In this document: one piece after another, positions 27,101 to 33,561 of the stretch
Layout: each line of letters opens with the position of its first letter
Position numbering within the stretch: position 1 is the stretch's first letter
From: Lamellibrachia satsuma
Taxonomy: Eukaryota; Annelida; Polychaeta; Sabellida; Siboglinidae
NCBI GenBank assembly: GCA_033239005.1
Contig: BSQZ01000080.1
Location: 2,726,501 to 2,790,500 of the forward strand
DNA length: 64,000 nucleotides
Reading direction: 5' to 3'
Program-made: the position numbers and the translations under genes
The notes under the pieces: generated by a model
The model's input: the letters and a program-made list of their open reading frames with translations, nothing else
Database searches by the model: none
What the model was told of the DNA's origin: nothing

Positions 27101-27810
27101 TTTTATATTCTGAAGAAAAAATGTGTCTTAAATATATATTATTACTTGCAAGATTAACCAAATTTATAATTTTACAAACCTTGTGTTTAAAATAAGGCAG
27201 CTTGTTAAAATAAATTGGTAACATTTAATTATATTGTTCTCGTTCTAAATGAAATATTTAATATATTATGTTTCCCATCATTTTCATTGTGACAAAAACA
27301 AAATACAATTTTGCTAGGAATGCGACCAAAAAATAACTGTAATGGGCGCTCTCTAATTGCATGGCAGTCAACATTCGTGTCAGTATGAGTATGTAGTATC
27401 CGACTGACAGTACTGTCAGTAGACATGTAACAGCCCGAGGGTCAGTGTTCTAATTTACGTCCACGTACCTTCGTTGTCACCGAATGGCCGTTGGTCCAGC
27501 CCTGGTAGCGAAACAAGACCTCGAGCAGTTTCGTCCTCAACCATCCGATCCCTTTCGAGAGCCCGTACCCCATCGAGAAGCCGACGACAATGAAGTAGAC
27601 GCGGGCTGGTACGGAGCCGAACGTCTGGGAGACGGCAAGCCATCGGTCGGCCAACGGTACGGCGAACTTGAACTGCCGGGCAGCATTGAGAGTTACCGGG
27701 TAGATGGACGCGGCAGTCACCGTCCCGATCGTTACAGGATTGACGAACCGGTAGAAAGAATGTTTCGAAGACCGTAGCTTTTCAGCGGCTGCATCTATGT
27801 GCGTCCTCAT
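3122..27810 (-). CDS. CPT1: CPT1-like carnitine O-palmitoyltransferase gene, first nine coding exons (3' part outside window)
   Basis: CPT1 transfers long-chain acyl groups from CoA to carnitine at the mitochondrial outer membrane, the entry step of fatty-acid oxidation. Nine exons (27469-27810, 24812-24924, 17371-17487, 16299-16375, 15997-16084, 14690-14770, 10905-10991, 5430-5545, 3122-3183) join through GT-AG introns with consistent phases (0,2,2,1,2,2,2,1,0) into 361 codons without a stop. Residues 1-114 match the CPT1 N-terminal membrane region, with the second membrane segment near 70-91 and then VLFRYQGW. VWSILVKLIRG continues at 115. LPRQPLPDLDSTLDK (138-152) is the hallmark start of the carnitine acyltransferase domain. 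Further family motifs are WLSDYW (198-203), VKSNYYQ (217-223), PLCMN (266-270), RLPGE (280-284) and AALTSQNRAVWAK (349-361). The catalytic histidine half is not in the window. CPT2, CRAT and CROT lack the residue 1-130 region, so CPT1 is the best name. Confidence 0.93.
3205..5370. repeat. 23-bp minisatellite filling CPT1 intron 8
   Basis: About 93 copies of GCTGTAGGTAGTTAACAGTCTAT, with frequent single-base variants (CAG for TAG, CCA for CTA). It starts about 20 bp from the exon 9 acceptor and ends about 60 bp from the exon 8 donor, so nearly the whole 2.2-kb intron is array. Copies at 4440-4740 and 5090-5240 are almost identical, pointing to recent homogenisation. Confidence 0.97.
5430..5545 (-). 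CDS. CPT1: CPT1 coding exon 8
   Basis: 116 bp, acceptor ATCTGATTTCAG, donor GTAAGG, phase 2 to 1. Encodes KGHYFKLDIYANQTTGQ followed by an ELKNQLQKIC helix, matching the G-x-[YF]-F-x3-[LIV] block of the family. Confidence 0.92.
5546..7250. other. Intron 7 sequence without recognisable gene
   Basis: AT-rich intronic DNA of the CPT1 gene. I see no coding frame with family resemblance, no array and no RNA gene; the stretch 6640-6850 is strongly AT-rich. Confidence 0.6.
7258..7520. repeat. About 46-bp tandem repeat
   Basis: Five to six copies, some truncated, of a unit containing ATGAAATCTGTTCACATATA and GAGCCTACACTACACTACAA. Located in CPT1 intron 7. Confidence 0.9.
7895..8165 (-). mobile_element. 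LINE ORF2 C-terminal fragment
   Basis: The minus strand reads AGYLSN/YQTEFAKLMYSYTHSSLP, then NTCQLRYIHPVNSS, then GPLIWNKVPYDFKSKPNIKS ending in a stop at 7895. This order (AKxMYxYTHxxLP, NTRxxxxYxxP, GPxxWNxxP) is the C-terminal tail after the reverse transcriptase in many invertebrate non-LTR retrotransposons. It carries internal frame breaks and lies in CPT1 intron 7, sense to the gene. Confidence 0.7.
8317..8681 (+). pseudogene. Possible decayed acidic N-terminal exon, broken by a 19-bp repeat
   Basis: ATG at 8317 opens MDRRRFLIRGIDDYERAFD and continues VLGYNSSDSADSDDNS. A 19-bp repeat (ACAGCTGACAGCGATGATA, about 8395-8615) then shifts the frame. After the repeat an acidic frame continues (SEVDSEIDAADTAEEYIPSE) up to GAAG/GTTAGT, a plausible donor. 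An acidic N-terminus like this is common in piggyBac-type transposases, but no catalytic domain is visible, so the identity is unknown. Confidence 0.3.
8395..8615. repeat. 19-bp minisatellite
   Basis: About 11 copies of ACAGCTGACAGCGATGATA (some with an ACTACTGACAG variant). Because 19 is not a multiple of three, it disrupts the acidic frame that runs into it. Confidence 0.93.
9062..10205 (+). repeat. 15-bp then 33-bp codon-multiple minisatellites (decayed coding repeat)
   Basis: Bases 9066-9182 hold seven copies of a 15-bp unit reading PAEPQ. From 9183 to 10200 about 31 copies of a 33-bp unit follow, reading GECARARASEL in the same frame. In most copies the AGA codon is TGA, so the frame carries repeated stops. 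Near 9810-10190 a compound unit with an AATATCAATGTGCTAGAGAC insertion alternates. The first base could join the acidic exon ending at 8681 (G+GG) to give ENENEGPPAEPQ, but the acceptor (GTGAAG) lacks a good pyrimidine tract. Confidence 0.75.
10294..10655. repeat. 75-bp tandem repeat, about five copies
   Basis: Starts recur at 10294, 10369, 10444, 10519 and 10594. Each unit holds two related halves around AATTAAGGGRTGATCTAAGTG, so it arose by an earlier duplication. In CPT1 intron 7. Confidence 0.95.
10905..10991 (-). CDS. CPT1: CPT1 coding exon 7
   Basis: 87 bp, acceptor GTCTTCCAG, donor GTAAGT, phase 2 to 2. Encodes YVFNCVRLPGEHMDSPAIFP and GHAYIVVI. The R-x-P-G-E-x3-D core is conserved in carnitine acyltransferases. 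Confidence 0.93.
11090..11345 (+). mobile_element. CR1-type LINE 3' coding remnant
   Basis: The plus strand reads KTYRLEEQRLRGDLIETFKL, NLFFNMN, LRDHSKKLYK and VREWKMFGTP, with a frameshift near 11125. This is the degenerate form of the CR1 C-terminal tail (RRLRGDxIExFK...NxFF...LRGHxxKL...WNxLP), the same region as at 21452-21943. It is antisense to CPT1 in intron 6. Confidence 0.7.
11535..14212. repeat. 50-bp minisatellite in CPT1 intron 6
   Basis: About 53 copies of a 50-bp unit containing GGTGGACAAGGCCTAGTGAA and AGGTCTA(AC/GT/GC)AGAAGGTTAC. Period is exactly 50 with very few indels; variation is confined to a few positions (GGG/GAG start, AAC/AGT/AGC). Confidence 0.98.
14213..14689. other. 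Intron 6 flank between array and exon 6
   Basis: Unique sequence. It includes CCAATCACGTCA and TTTATATAG around 14525-14570, but no gene is recognisable. Confidence 0.5.
14690..14770 (-). CDS. CPT1: CPT1 coding exon 6 (source of the upstream 68-bp array)
   Basis: 81 bp, acceptor TGTGTGTGTTTCAG, donor GTGAGT, phase 2 to 2. Encodes FYELLSHDSFPSTLMQGLVP and LCMNGF. Only this copy continues into PLCMNGF and a donor. The 5' two thirds of the exon plus its acceptor are repeated eight more times upstream in transcript orientation (to 15330). Confidence 0.93.
14703..15330 (-). repeat. 68-bp array made of the exon 6 splice acceptor and exon start
   Basis: The string CCTGAAACAC (reverse complement of the acceptor) recurs at 14770, 14838, 14906, 14974, 15042, 15110, 15178, 15246 and 15314, exactly 68 bp apart. 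In transcript orientation every unit carries TGTGTGTTTCAG/GTTCTA(T/C)GAACTG and the exon codons to ATGCAGGGACT. Only the copy at 14690-14770 continues into the rest of exon 6. 68 is not a multiple of three, so including an extra copy would shift the frame. Confidence 0.96.
15437..15573. repeat. 20-bp repeat with AACATGTT palindromes
   Basis: Six to seven copies of TAACATGAACATGTTACTGT in intron 5; each unit contains the self-complementary AACATGTT. Confidence 0.93.
15997..16084 (-). CDS. CPT1: CPT1 coding exon 5
   Basis: 88 bp, acceptor CTTGTGTTTTCAG, donor GTAAGT, phase 1 to 2. Encodes (V)KSNYYQCSRMNHVTDQ...LRQLI; the SNYY motif is typical of CPT1/CPT2. Confidence 0.93.
16299..16375 (-). 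CDS. CPT1: CPT1 coding exon 4
   Basis: 77 bp, acceptor ATTCTTTCAG, donor GTATGT, phase 2 to 1. Encodes ATKNINWLSDYWLAAAYLSS and RDPIA, the W-x5-W region next to the substrate tunnel in carnitine acyltransferases. Confidence 0.93.
16376..17370. other. CPT1 intron 3, unique AT-rich DNA
   Basis: About 995 bp of AT-rich intron without array, coding similarity or RNA gene that I can recognise. It is the only intron longer than 900 bp here that lacks a minisatellite. Confidence 0.6.
17371..17487 (-). CDS. CPT1: CPT1 coding exon 3
   Basis: 117 bp, acceptor GCTCTTGTAG, phase 2 to 2. Encodes WLGVARQLVNKDEFEL...EGPRLQAYLRV. The donor used is GTAATA (from 17370); an alternative GTAAGG five bases earlier would break the frame into exon 4. 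A 28-bp minisatellite starts about 30 bp upstream. Confidence 0.92.
17518..18560. repeat. 28-bp minisatellite upstream of CPT1 exon 3
   Basis: About 37 copies of a 28-bp unit (GACATTGTCTAAATAACACT plus GTACCTCT). Variants are mostly CATTG/CAGTG and ACACTG/ACAATG. It begins about 30 bp from the exon 3 acceptor. Confidence 0.97.
18596..18785. repeat. About 12-bp minisatellite (TCTATCATCCGT)
   Basis: Short degenerate units of TCTATCATC(C/A)(G/A/T)T occur in tandem directly after the 28-bp array, in CPT1 intron 2. Confidence 0.85.
18786..19660. other. Intron 2 sequence without recognisable gene
   Basis: AT-rich to 19100. Around 19330-19410 there are a few imperfect copies of a CACAGGACACAGAGAGTT-like word. 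No coding similarity seen. Confidence 0.55.
19666..20012. repeat. 35-bp minisatellite, ten copies
   Basis: Ten near-identical copies of a 35-bp unit (TGTTGTTTTGGCCCTATACC plus CCAGTTGGAGCAAAG); one copy near 19770 lacks CAAA-type bases. All three plus frames stay open because the unit has no stop; this is not a gene. Confidence 0.97.
20325..20945. repeat. About 43-bp repeat with a three-unit higher-order pattern
   Basis: Units of CTAGACTCTAGCTGGTATGT followed by TCATATCAGCATGTATCTTG occur in a repeating order: CATGAGTG type, AGCATG type, AGTGTG type. This triplet recurs three times between 20540 and 20840. Confidence 0.92.
21280..21375. repeat. Two-copy tandem duplication, about 53 bp
   Basis: AGCTGGTCATTCAGGCA(C/T)GA followed by CCAAGGTTGCCC occurs twice in tandem (from about 21290 and 21340). 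Confidence 0.8.
21452..21943 (-). mobile_element. CR1-type LINE ORF2 C-terminal end
   Basis: A 163-codon minus-strand frame starting YKAIVRPHLEYCIQAWRPY, then LDRIQRRATKMIPELRDLSY, TLETRRLRGDQIEVFKIVN, and ending with SFSQRVINEWNKLP and a short tail. This is the conserved stretch downstream of the reverse transcriptase palm in CR1 elements. It is intact but truncated at its 5' end near 21960, and lies in CPT1 intron 2, sense to the gene. Confidence 0.87.
22085..23757 (+). mobile_element. L2/CR1-superfamily LINE, decayed ORF2 with complete 3' end
   Basis: Plus-strand frames read LLKK-like LKKPSLDQDVLQNYRPVSNL, a motif A equivalent (SSAFDTIDHNILLNRLSK), SYLSDHKQRVVIGQ, motif B TGLPQGSILGP, then SRLDYYNSLLYGT and, after frameshifts, RTRYKVGDASF and APDLWNDLPVSL. 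The catalytic YADD block is deleted and several stops are present. The 3' end AAAGCGCCTTGAG...TTTAGCACTATATAAGT followed by (ATTT)n near 23735-23757 is the typical L2-type terminus. Antisense to CPT1, in intron 2. Confidence 0.88.
23758..24047. repeat. 96-bp tandem repeat, three copies
   Basis: Starts at 23758, 23854 and 23950, exactly 96 bp apart; 96 is a codon multiple, which leaves both strands open. It begins immediately at the 3' tail of the L2-like element. Confidence 0.96.
24048..24811. other. Intron 2 sequence without recognisable gene
   Basis: AT-rich unique sequence between the 96-bp repeat and CPT1 exon 2; nothing recognised. Confidence 0.55.
24812..24924 (-). CDS. CPT1: CPT1 coding exon 2
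   Basis: 113 bp, acceptor TTTCTACAG, donor GTAGGT, phase 0 to 2. Encodes VWSILVKLIRGPRPF...FESVLPRQPLPDLDSTLD; the join to exon 1 (VTTK/VWSIL) falls within a block that is contiguous in CPT1 proteins. A 36-bp minisatellite begins about 20 bp upstream of the acceptor. Confidence 0.93.
24943..25160. repeat. 36-bp minisatellite, six copies, beside CPT1 exon 2
   Basis: Six virtually identical copies of a 36-bp unit (AGATGTATGCAAGTACAACA plus TTTCAATTTCAATAAC). The period is 12 codons, so open frames on both strands are a consequence of the unit. Confidence 0.97.
25161..25919. other. Intron 1 unique AT-rich DNA
   Basis: No array or coding similarity recognised. A 66-codon frame at 25645-25845 has a hydrophobic tail but no family resemblance and AT-rich codons, so I do not call it. 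Confidence 0.5.
25925..26560. repeat. 58-bp minisatellite with a CCAAT box in every unit
   Basis: Eleven copies, mostly 58 bp apart, each containing GTATAGGTAATAACTGACCA followed by ATCAGATTAC. Every copy therefore has GACCAATCAG, a full match to the NF-Y (CCAAT) consensus. It lies in CPT1 intron 1, about 0.9-1.5 kb downstream of exon 1. Confidence 0.96.
26561..27468. other. Intron 1 AT-rich sequence next to exon 1
   Basis: Very AT-rich with no coding resemblance. A run ending in GTTATTATTATTATT near 27055-27070 could be a retroposon tail but is not decisive. Confidence 0.5.
27469..27810 (-). CDS. CPT1: CPT1 coding exon 1 (N-terminal membrane region)
   Basis: 114 codons from ATG at 27810 to ACAACGAAG, followed by the strong donor GTACGT (27468-27463). 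The segment HSFYRFVNPVTIGTV corresponds to the conserved region before the first CPT1 membrane helix, and LLEVLFRYQGW to the stretch after the second. The first putative membrane segment (about 45-65) contains K, D and R and is weakly hydrophobic; the second (VYFIVVGFSMGYGL) is clear. The frame stays open upstream to a TGA near 27904, so the true start could lie up to about 30 codons earlier. The exon is GC-rich compared with its AT-rich intron. Confidence 0.88.
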
Positions 27811-28660
27811 GTCGGCTGTGGCCCGTATGTGCTGTTGACTGGCGCGCCGATCTTTCCCGGCCGTGACCGCGGGTGTCGCGTCCGTAAAATAGGTGGTCGT
27901 CGGTCAATAATTAACGATCGACGCGCCCTTCGGCCACCTGGTTATTCAGTGTATAACAGGCAGTCAAGTGGTGACCGCCAAAAACACTAACCGTGGACGT
28001 TCTGTCGCCAAGTGAAAAGCGGCAAACAAACACAACTATGTCTGTTAAAAAACACCAACAGTAAGAAGCGTTCGACACTTCCTGTGTAGCGTTGGCGACG
28101 GTAGCGCAGCCAGGCGTCAGTAACAGGCAAACAATTAAGGTAGCAAGGAACGTCTTTATATTGATTTTCAATTAAAACTGGTCGCTGATCAACTACGTAT
28201 ATTGTGTCGATTATTCATTTATGGCAAAAGTAGCAAACGAAGTACGAATATGTTTATATTAAATAACTGACTAAAAATACCGCGTGTTATGACACGGGTT
28301 GCTTACACAAAGCGGCTAGCCACGCCCTCCGGCCTGCATCAACAGATCTGAGGCTGAGATAAGTCGATACCACCTCAACCTCGGGCTCCTGGCGATCGTG
28401 TGTTACCTCGTTGTGCGGTGGAACAGTTCGCCGTAATTGTTCCGACTAGGAACGGTCCATAGTTGAAAAGCTTGGGCAGATCAATGAAGTACGGCGTTGC
28501 TTGATAGACCCCCACTGCATACGATGAATGAGCTAGATCTTAAGCATTCGATGCCGCCCCGATCGTGAGCCCGGCTGCCTGCGAGAAGGAAAGAAAGAAA
28601 GAAAGTATTTATTTACATATACAAATTAGTCAATGCATTAAACGCATGTCCATAAACAGG
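27811..28660. other. CPT1 5' flank / likely promoter side, CpG-rich
   Basis: GC content and CpG frequency rise here (for example GGCGCGCCGATC and GACCGCGGGTGTCGCG near 27840-27885) compared with the AT-rich intron. No TATA box in a convincing place. A minus-strand frame 28171-27911 opens with a signal-peptide-like MKINIKTFLATLIVCLLL but resembles nothing known; it could be an upstream exon or chance. Confidence 0.4.
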
Positions 28661-28985
28661 TAAGCCATGGTAAAATGCCATGATATACCATGGAAACCAT
28701 GGTGTTTTGAAACACGGAAACTACGATAAAATATCATGGTGTTTTGGAACAGGCATACAGTTACCATACAAAATATATAAAAAAGCATGGTCTACCACAG
28801 TTTACCATAATTATGTAATGTCATGGTGTACCATGTACGTAATACCCCCAAATATAATGGTATACCTTGGTATGCCAAGTCATTCCATGGTATATTTTTA
28901 TAACGGTATACGAAAAAGCATGGTCTACCACAGTTGACTATATATACCATGATATACCATGTATACCATGGTATGTTTTCATAAG
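28660..28985. repeat. Dispersed palindromic ATGGTATACCAT-type repeats
   Basis: Short inverted words such as CCATGGTATACCATG, ACCATGGTGTTTTG, GGTATACC and CATGGTCTACCACAGTT recur irregularly. Many are self-complementary, so single strands could fold. There is no fixed period and no coding content. Confidence 0.7.
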
Positions 28986-29186
28986 GGGTTCGGACGTACA
29001 CATTCAACCGGGTATGTCTAAAAACGGTACAAACTATAAACTAATTGTCTCTAAAAGGGGATCCGTTCGAACAACCCTGAGGACGGGCATGACAAGGTTG
29101 TATAGTCAAGTGGATATATATTTGACGGCGGAAAATGTAAGCACGACACAGTTCGTAGCTGTGTGAATCTGAACTTCAGTTGACCT

Positions 29187-29297
29187 TTAGCGCGAGAGAA
29201 GGGCAGCAATGGTTTCATTGGTCAACTCTGAGCGGTGCTCGATGTCATTCTTGTTTACCACCAAAAAGGCCCGCTCATATTCTGCATTGTTTGGGGC
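29187..29297 (-). mobile_element. hAT transposase C-terminal (dimerisation) fragment
   Basis: The minus strand reads PNNAEYERAFLVVNKNDIEH, then RSELTNETIAALLSR and a stop at 29187. The pattern SNAxxERxFSxVNxxxxxxRSxLxxETLxALL is the hAT-family dimerisation domain. About 35 residues remain; upstream the frame runs straight into the 14-bp minisatellite. Confidence 0.65.
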
Positions 29298-29522
29298 ATG
29301 GTGAGATACACATGGTGAGATACACATGGTGAGATAGACATGGTGAGATACACATGGTGAGATACACATGGTGAGATAGACATGGTGAGATACACGTGGT
29401 GAGATACACGTGGTGAGATACACATGGTGAGATACACATGGTGAGATACACGTGGTGAGATACACATGGTGAGATACACATGGTGAGATACACATGGTGA
29501 GATACACATGGTGAGATACACA
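29298..29522. repeat. 14-bp minisatellite (CATGGTGAGATACA)
   Basis: Sixteen copies with variants TAGACA and CGTGG. Unit is not a codon multiple and has no stop on the minus strand, which explains the long open frames there. Confidence 0.96.
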
Positions 29523-29621
29523 TAGCTAGCTTACACTAGTTTTGACAAAACGGCCAACTTAGGCGCCCTACATCAGCGTGCAGACGAAGTTCACTTTGCC
29601 TGGCAATGGCAGCCCAGAAAG

Positions 29622-29697
29622 CATCGAGGCCCTGCTCCCGAGGCCCTGCTCCCGAGGCCCTGCTCCCGAGACCCTGCTCCCGAGGCCCTGCTCCCGC
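29622..29697. repeat. 15-bp minisatellite (CGAGGCCCTGCTCCC), five copies
   Basis: Five near-perfect copies; GC-rich. No gene recognised around it. Confidence 0.93.
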
Positions 29698-30379
29698 GGC
29701 AGAAAAGTGAAACTTGGCAGATATTTAATTTTTTGGGGTAAAACACCTTGTTGTAACTGGTAGCCATTTTGTTTAACGATACCGTACGTGTTCAGTGTTG
29801 CTCATACATCGTATAGCCAGTTAACTTAATCGTATCCAAAATGTGCACTGTAAGTGTGAGCCGAGGGTAAACCATACTTGAGCTAATTCCGAAATACGTA
29901 TCGCCTTTACGACTTTTCGCAATGTTCACTGGCCCGTCAATTCAACATAGACATTTGAAAACACCGCCTCATACGTGCATGTCAGCCTTTCAATTTGACG
30001 TACCTTCTATTTGATCTACATATTTGACGTATTTGGAGGGGCATGGGGCCGTGGTTCCCCTTGGCCATATTGTCTTTATTGTTTTCGTATGTAACCTGAT
30101 GCGCCCCTACACGCTAGTATGGTAAACTAATGGATGGCTAAGATTGCCCCTCGTGCCCCCCCCCTCTCCCCCCCCCACCGTTGGCCTCCCCCTTAGCGAG
30201 ATGCTAGATATGTCACTGCTATATACCGCCTTTCGATTTTACACACCATTCATACTGCTTTCACCAAATATCAGCAACGGTGTTTATTTATATACAAAGT
30301 GTTAGGTTCCGAGATCTAAATAACTGTACCGCCATAGCCACATATTGAAATATCACTACAAAGCTATAGTGTTGTAGCC
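29698..30379. other. Unique intergenic DNA
   Basis: Includes a C-rich run near 30155-30178. No coding similarity or RNA gene recognised. Confidence 0.5.
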
Positions 30380-30886
30380 ACAGGACACACCGAGAAAGAC
30401 CTCATTCCACACTCTCCGCACGCCTACAGGACACACCGAGAAAGACCTCATTCCACACTCTCCGCACGCCCACAGGACACACCGAGAATGACCTCATTCC
30501 ACACTCTCCGCACGCCCACAGGACACACCGAGAAAGACCTCATTCCACACTCTCCGCACGCCCACAGGACACACCGAGAAAGACCTCATTCCACACTCTC
30601 CGCACGCCCACAGGACACACCGAGAAAGACCTCATTCCACACTCTCCGCACGCCCACAGGACACACCGAGAAAGACCTCATTCCACACTCTCCGCACGCC
30701 CACAGGACACACCGAGAAAGACCTCATTCCACACTCTCCGCACGCCTACAGGACACACCGAGAAAGACCTCATTCCACACTCTCCGCACGCCTACAGGAC
30801 ACACCGAGAAAGACCTCATTCCACACTCTCCGCACGCCTACAGGACACACCGAGAAAGACCTACTTCCACACTCTCCGCACGCCTA
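30380..30886. repeat. 45-bp minisatellite, about eleven copies
   Basis: Unit ACAGGACACACCGAGAAAGA followed by CCTCATTCCACACTCTCCGCACGCC. The period is 15 codons, giving an open plus frame of repeats (TGHTEKDLIPHSPHA), which I treat as non-coding. Copies are nearly identical apart from CCC/CCT. Confidence 0.97.
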
Positions 30887-31784
30887 TGCCAGCTGCCTGC
30901 CGCTTTTGGTTTTTAAATGTAGGGTTGTAAGGATCTACGGCGTCTGCGCACAAAACACCCAAAAACTCCTGCGTTACCCGAAGAAAGGCCTATTTGGAGT
31001 AAAATAACTTGAGACATAAGGTCAGGATGATTAATTAAGTCGTCGGACGACATTACAGAAAAGTACTATTTGCGAATCTCCGGGACGCTACATCAGCAGC
31101 AGATCCATGGGGGTCTTAGAGGTCTCAAGACCCTCCAAGGCCGTGGAGGGGGGTCTTAGACACCCCATGTCCGCGGTAAAGGACAATGTATATAGCACCC
31201 CCCCACCCCCACCCCACCCCGGTTCGTAAGTAGAACGACATATGACAACGACTAACTGAGACCCCCCATGCAAGCCTAAATCCGCCCCTGCTACATTTAT
31301 CGGCTATGTCGAAATGACAGAGACTCCGAACGAATGCGGAGAGTTGACATCTGTGCCACTAGGTCCGTTCAACAATTGCTTAACCCAAAATCGGGCGATG
31401 TTAATTTGCCCCTCGACCCCTCACCGCACCTGTGGAGCCGCCCCCTTTAACATTGTGTAACGTTATTATCAACCTATCTTATTCGCCTTAAGAGCAATTA
31501 GGCCCTATACACCATGGCACACAGCGTGGGCTTATTTCGCTGGCAAGCATGGGGGTGTCAGCATTAGGTGATGAAAAAGAACCACGTGAGATCAGACAAG
31601 CTGGAAGGATACTACAAAGACCAGGAAACTCAAGTAAACTAAAGTCAGTGCGTGTGTGCGTGTATGCGTGCGTGTGTGCAAAGTTGTTTCAGCGAGAATG
31701 GTTGATATGTGGGTAAGGTTGATCAGGCAGATCGATGCATGCCGCCCTAGTACAGACTTCCACCAGTGGCGTCACTCGCCATTT
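30887..31784. other. Unique intergenic DNA
   Basis: Contains short C/G runs (31197-31222) and no recognisable gene. Confidence 0.5.
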
Positions 31785-32160
<376 letters not shown>

Positions 32161-32548
32161 GCTGAGTGGCGCTAACAAGAACAAGAACAAGTGTAGCCTT
32201 AGTAATGTAAACATGGTTGCTAAGTAATCTCGATTATCCAGGCTCCGCGCTGTGGCGCCACCGTTTGTCGCACACATCATCGCCTGGAATCAATGTGTAC
32301 TTTTCATTGTGACGGAAATAATTTATGCACTTAAATTCTGGGCGCTTACATAATTAGTTAATTACGATGTCACCCGGGCATTTGGCTAATTCATAAAATA
32401 AAAGCTAACTTTTATCAGTTTATACGATGCAATTCTACTTAACTTTAGACTTTTATTATATTGACACAACTGTCAGACTGAAAAGTTAAATCAGCAAACA
32501 AAATGTTTAGTGTAGCATCTTGATATTGACGCTGATTGGCTGCTGGCG

Positions 32549-33130
32549 CTTCACGGGAACGCCTACACAACATGGAGTGGGAAGAGGATTGTGACGTCAG
32601 CTTCACGGGAACGCCTACACAACATGGAGTGGGAAGAGGATTGTGACGTCAGCTTCACGGGAACGCCTACACAACATGGAGTGGGAAGAGGATTGTGACG
32701 TCAGCTTCACGGGAACGCCTACACAACATGGAGTGGGAAGAGGATTGTGACGTCAGCTTCACGGGAACGCCTACACAACATGGAGTGGGAAGAGGATTGT
32801 GACGTCAGATTCACGGGAACGCCTACACAACATGGAGTGGGAAGAGGATTGTGACGTCAGATTTACGGGAACGCCTACACAACATGGAGTGGGAAGAGGA
32901 TTGTGACGTCAGATTCACGGGAACGCCTACACAACATTGAGTGGGAAGAGGATTGTGACGTCAGATTCATGGGAACGCCTACACAACATGGAGTGGGAAG
33001 AGGATTGTGACGTCAGATTCACGGGAACGCCTACACAACATAGAGTGGGAAGAGGATTGTGACGTCAGCTTCACGGGAAGGCCTACACAATATGGAGTGG
33101 GAAGAGGATTGTGACGTCAGATTCACGGAT
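32549..33130. repeat. 52-bp minisatellite with a perfect CRE in every unit
   Basis: Eleven copies of a 52-bp unit (TTCACGGGAACGCCTACACA, ACATGGAGTGGGAAGAGGAT, TGTGACGTCAG). The palindromic cAMP-response element TGACGTCA occurs at 32592 and then every 52 bp to 33112. A reverse CCAAT box (GATTGGCTG) lies just upstream near 32533. Confidence 0.97.
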
Positions 33131-33237
33131 CTGACCCGCAGTTGTTTTGCCGCCGAAACAATGACGAAGGAGAGACCGGGGCGGAACCGTGTACATCTAA
33201 GGAAGACGCATGAAGCACCACTTCAAGTGTTAGCTGA

Positions 33238-33561
<324 letters not shown>

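Noticed and set aside
3122..27810. CPT2, CRAT or CROT identity for the acyltransferase gene
   Set aside because: Exon 1 and the start of exon 2 encode the CPT1-specific membrane N-terminus joined in phase; the other family members lack it.
27911..28171. Minus-strand 86-codon frame with a signal-peptide-like start
   Set aside because: No family resemblance, only a moderate donor candidate (GTTAGT near 27990), and it lies in the CPT1 5' flank; kept only as a remark.
30488..30916. 142-codon frame with a 15-residue repeat
   Set aside because: Produced by the 45-bp codon-multiple minisatellite; no signal peptide, no splice context and near-identical DNA copies with no sign of synonymous bias.
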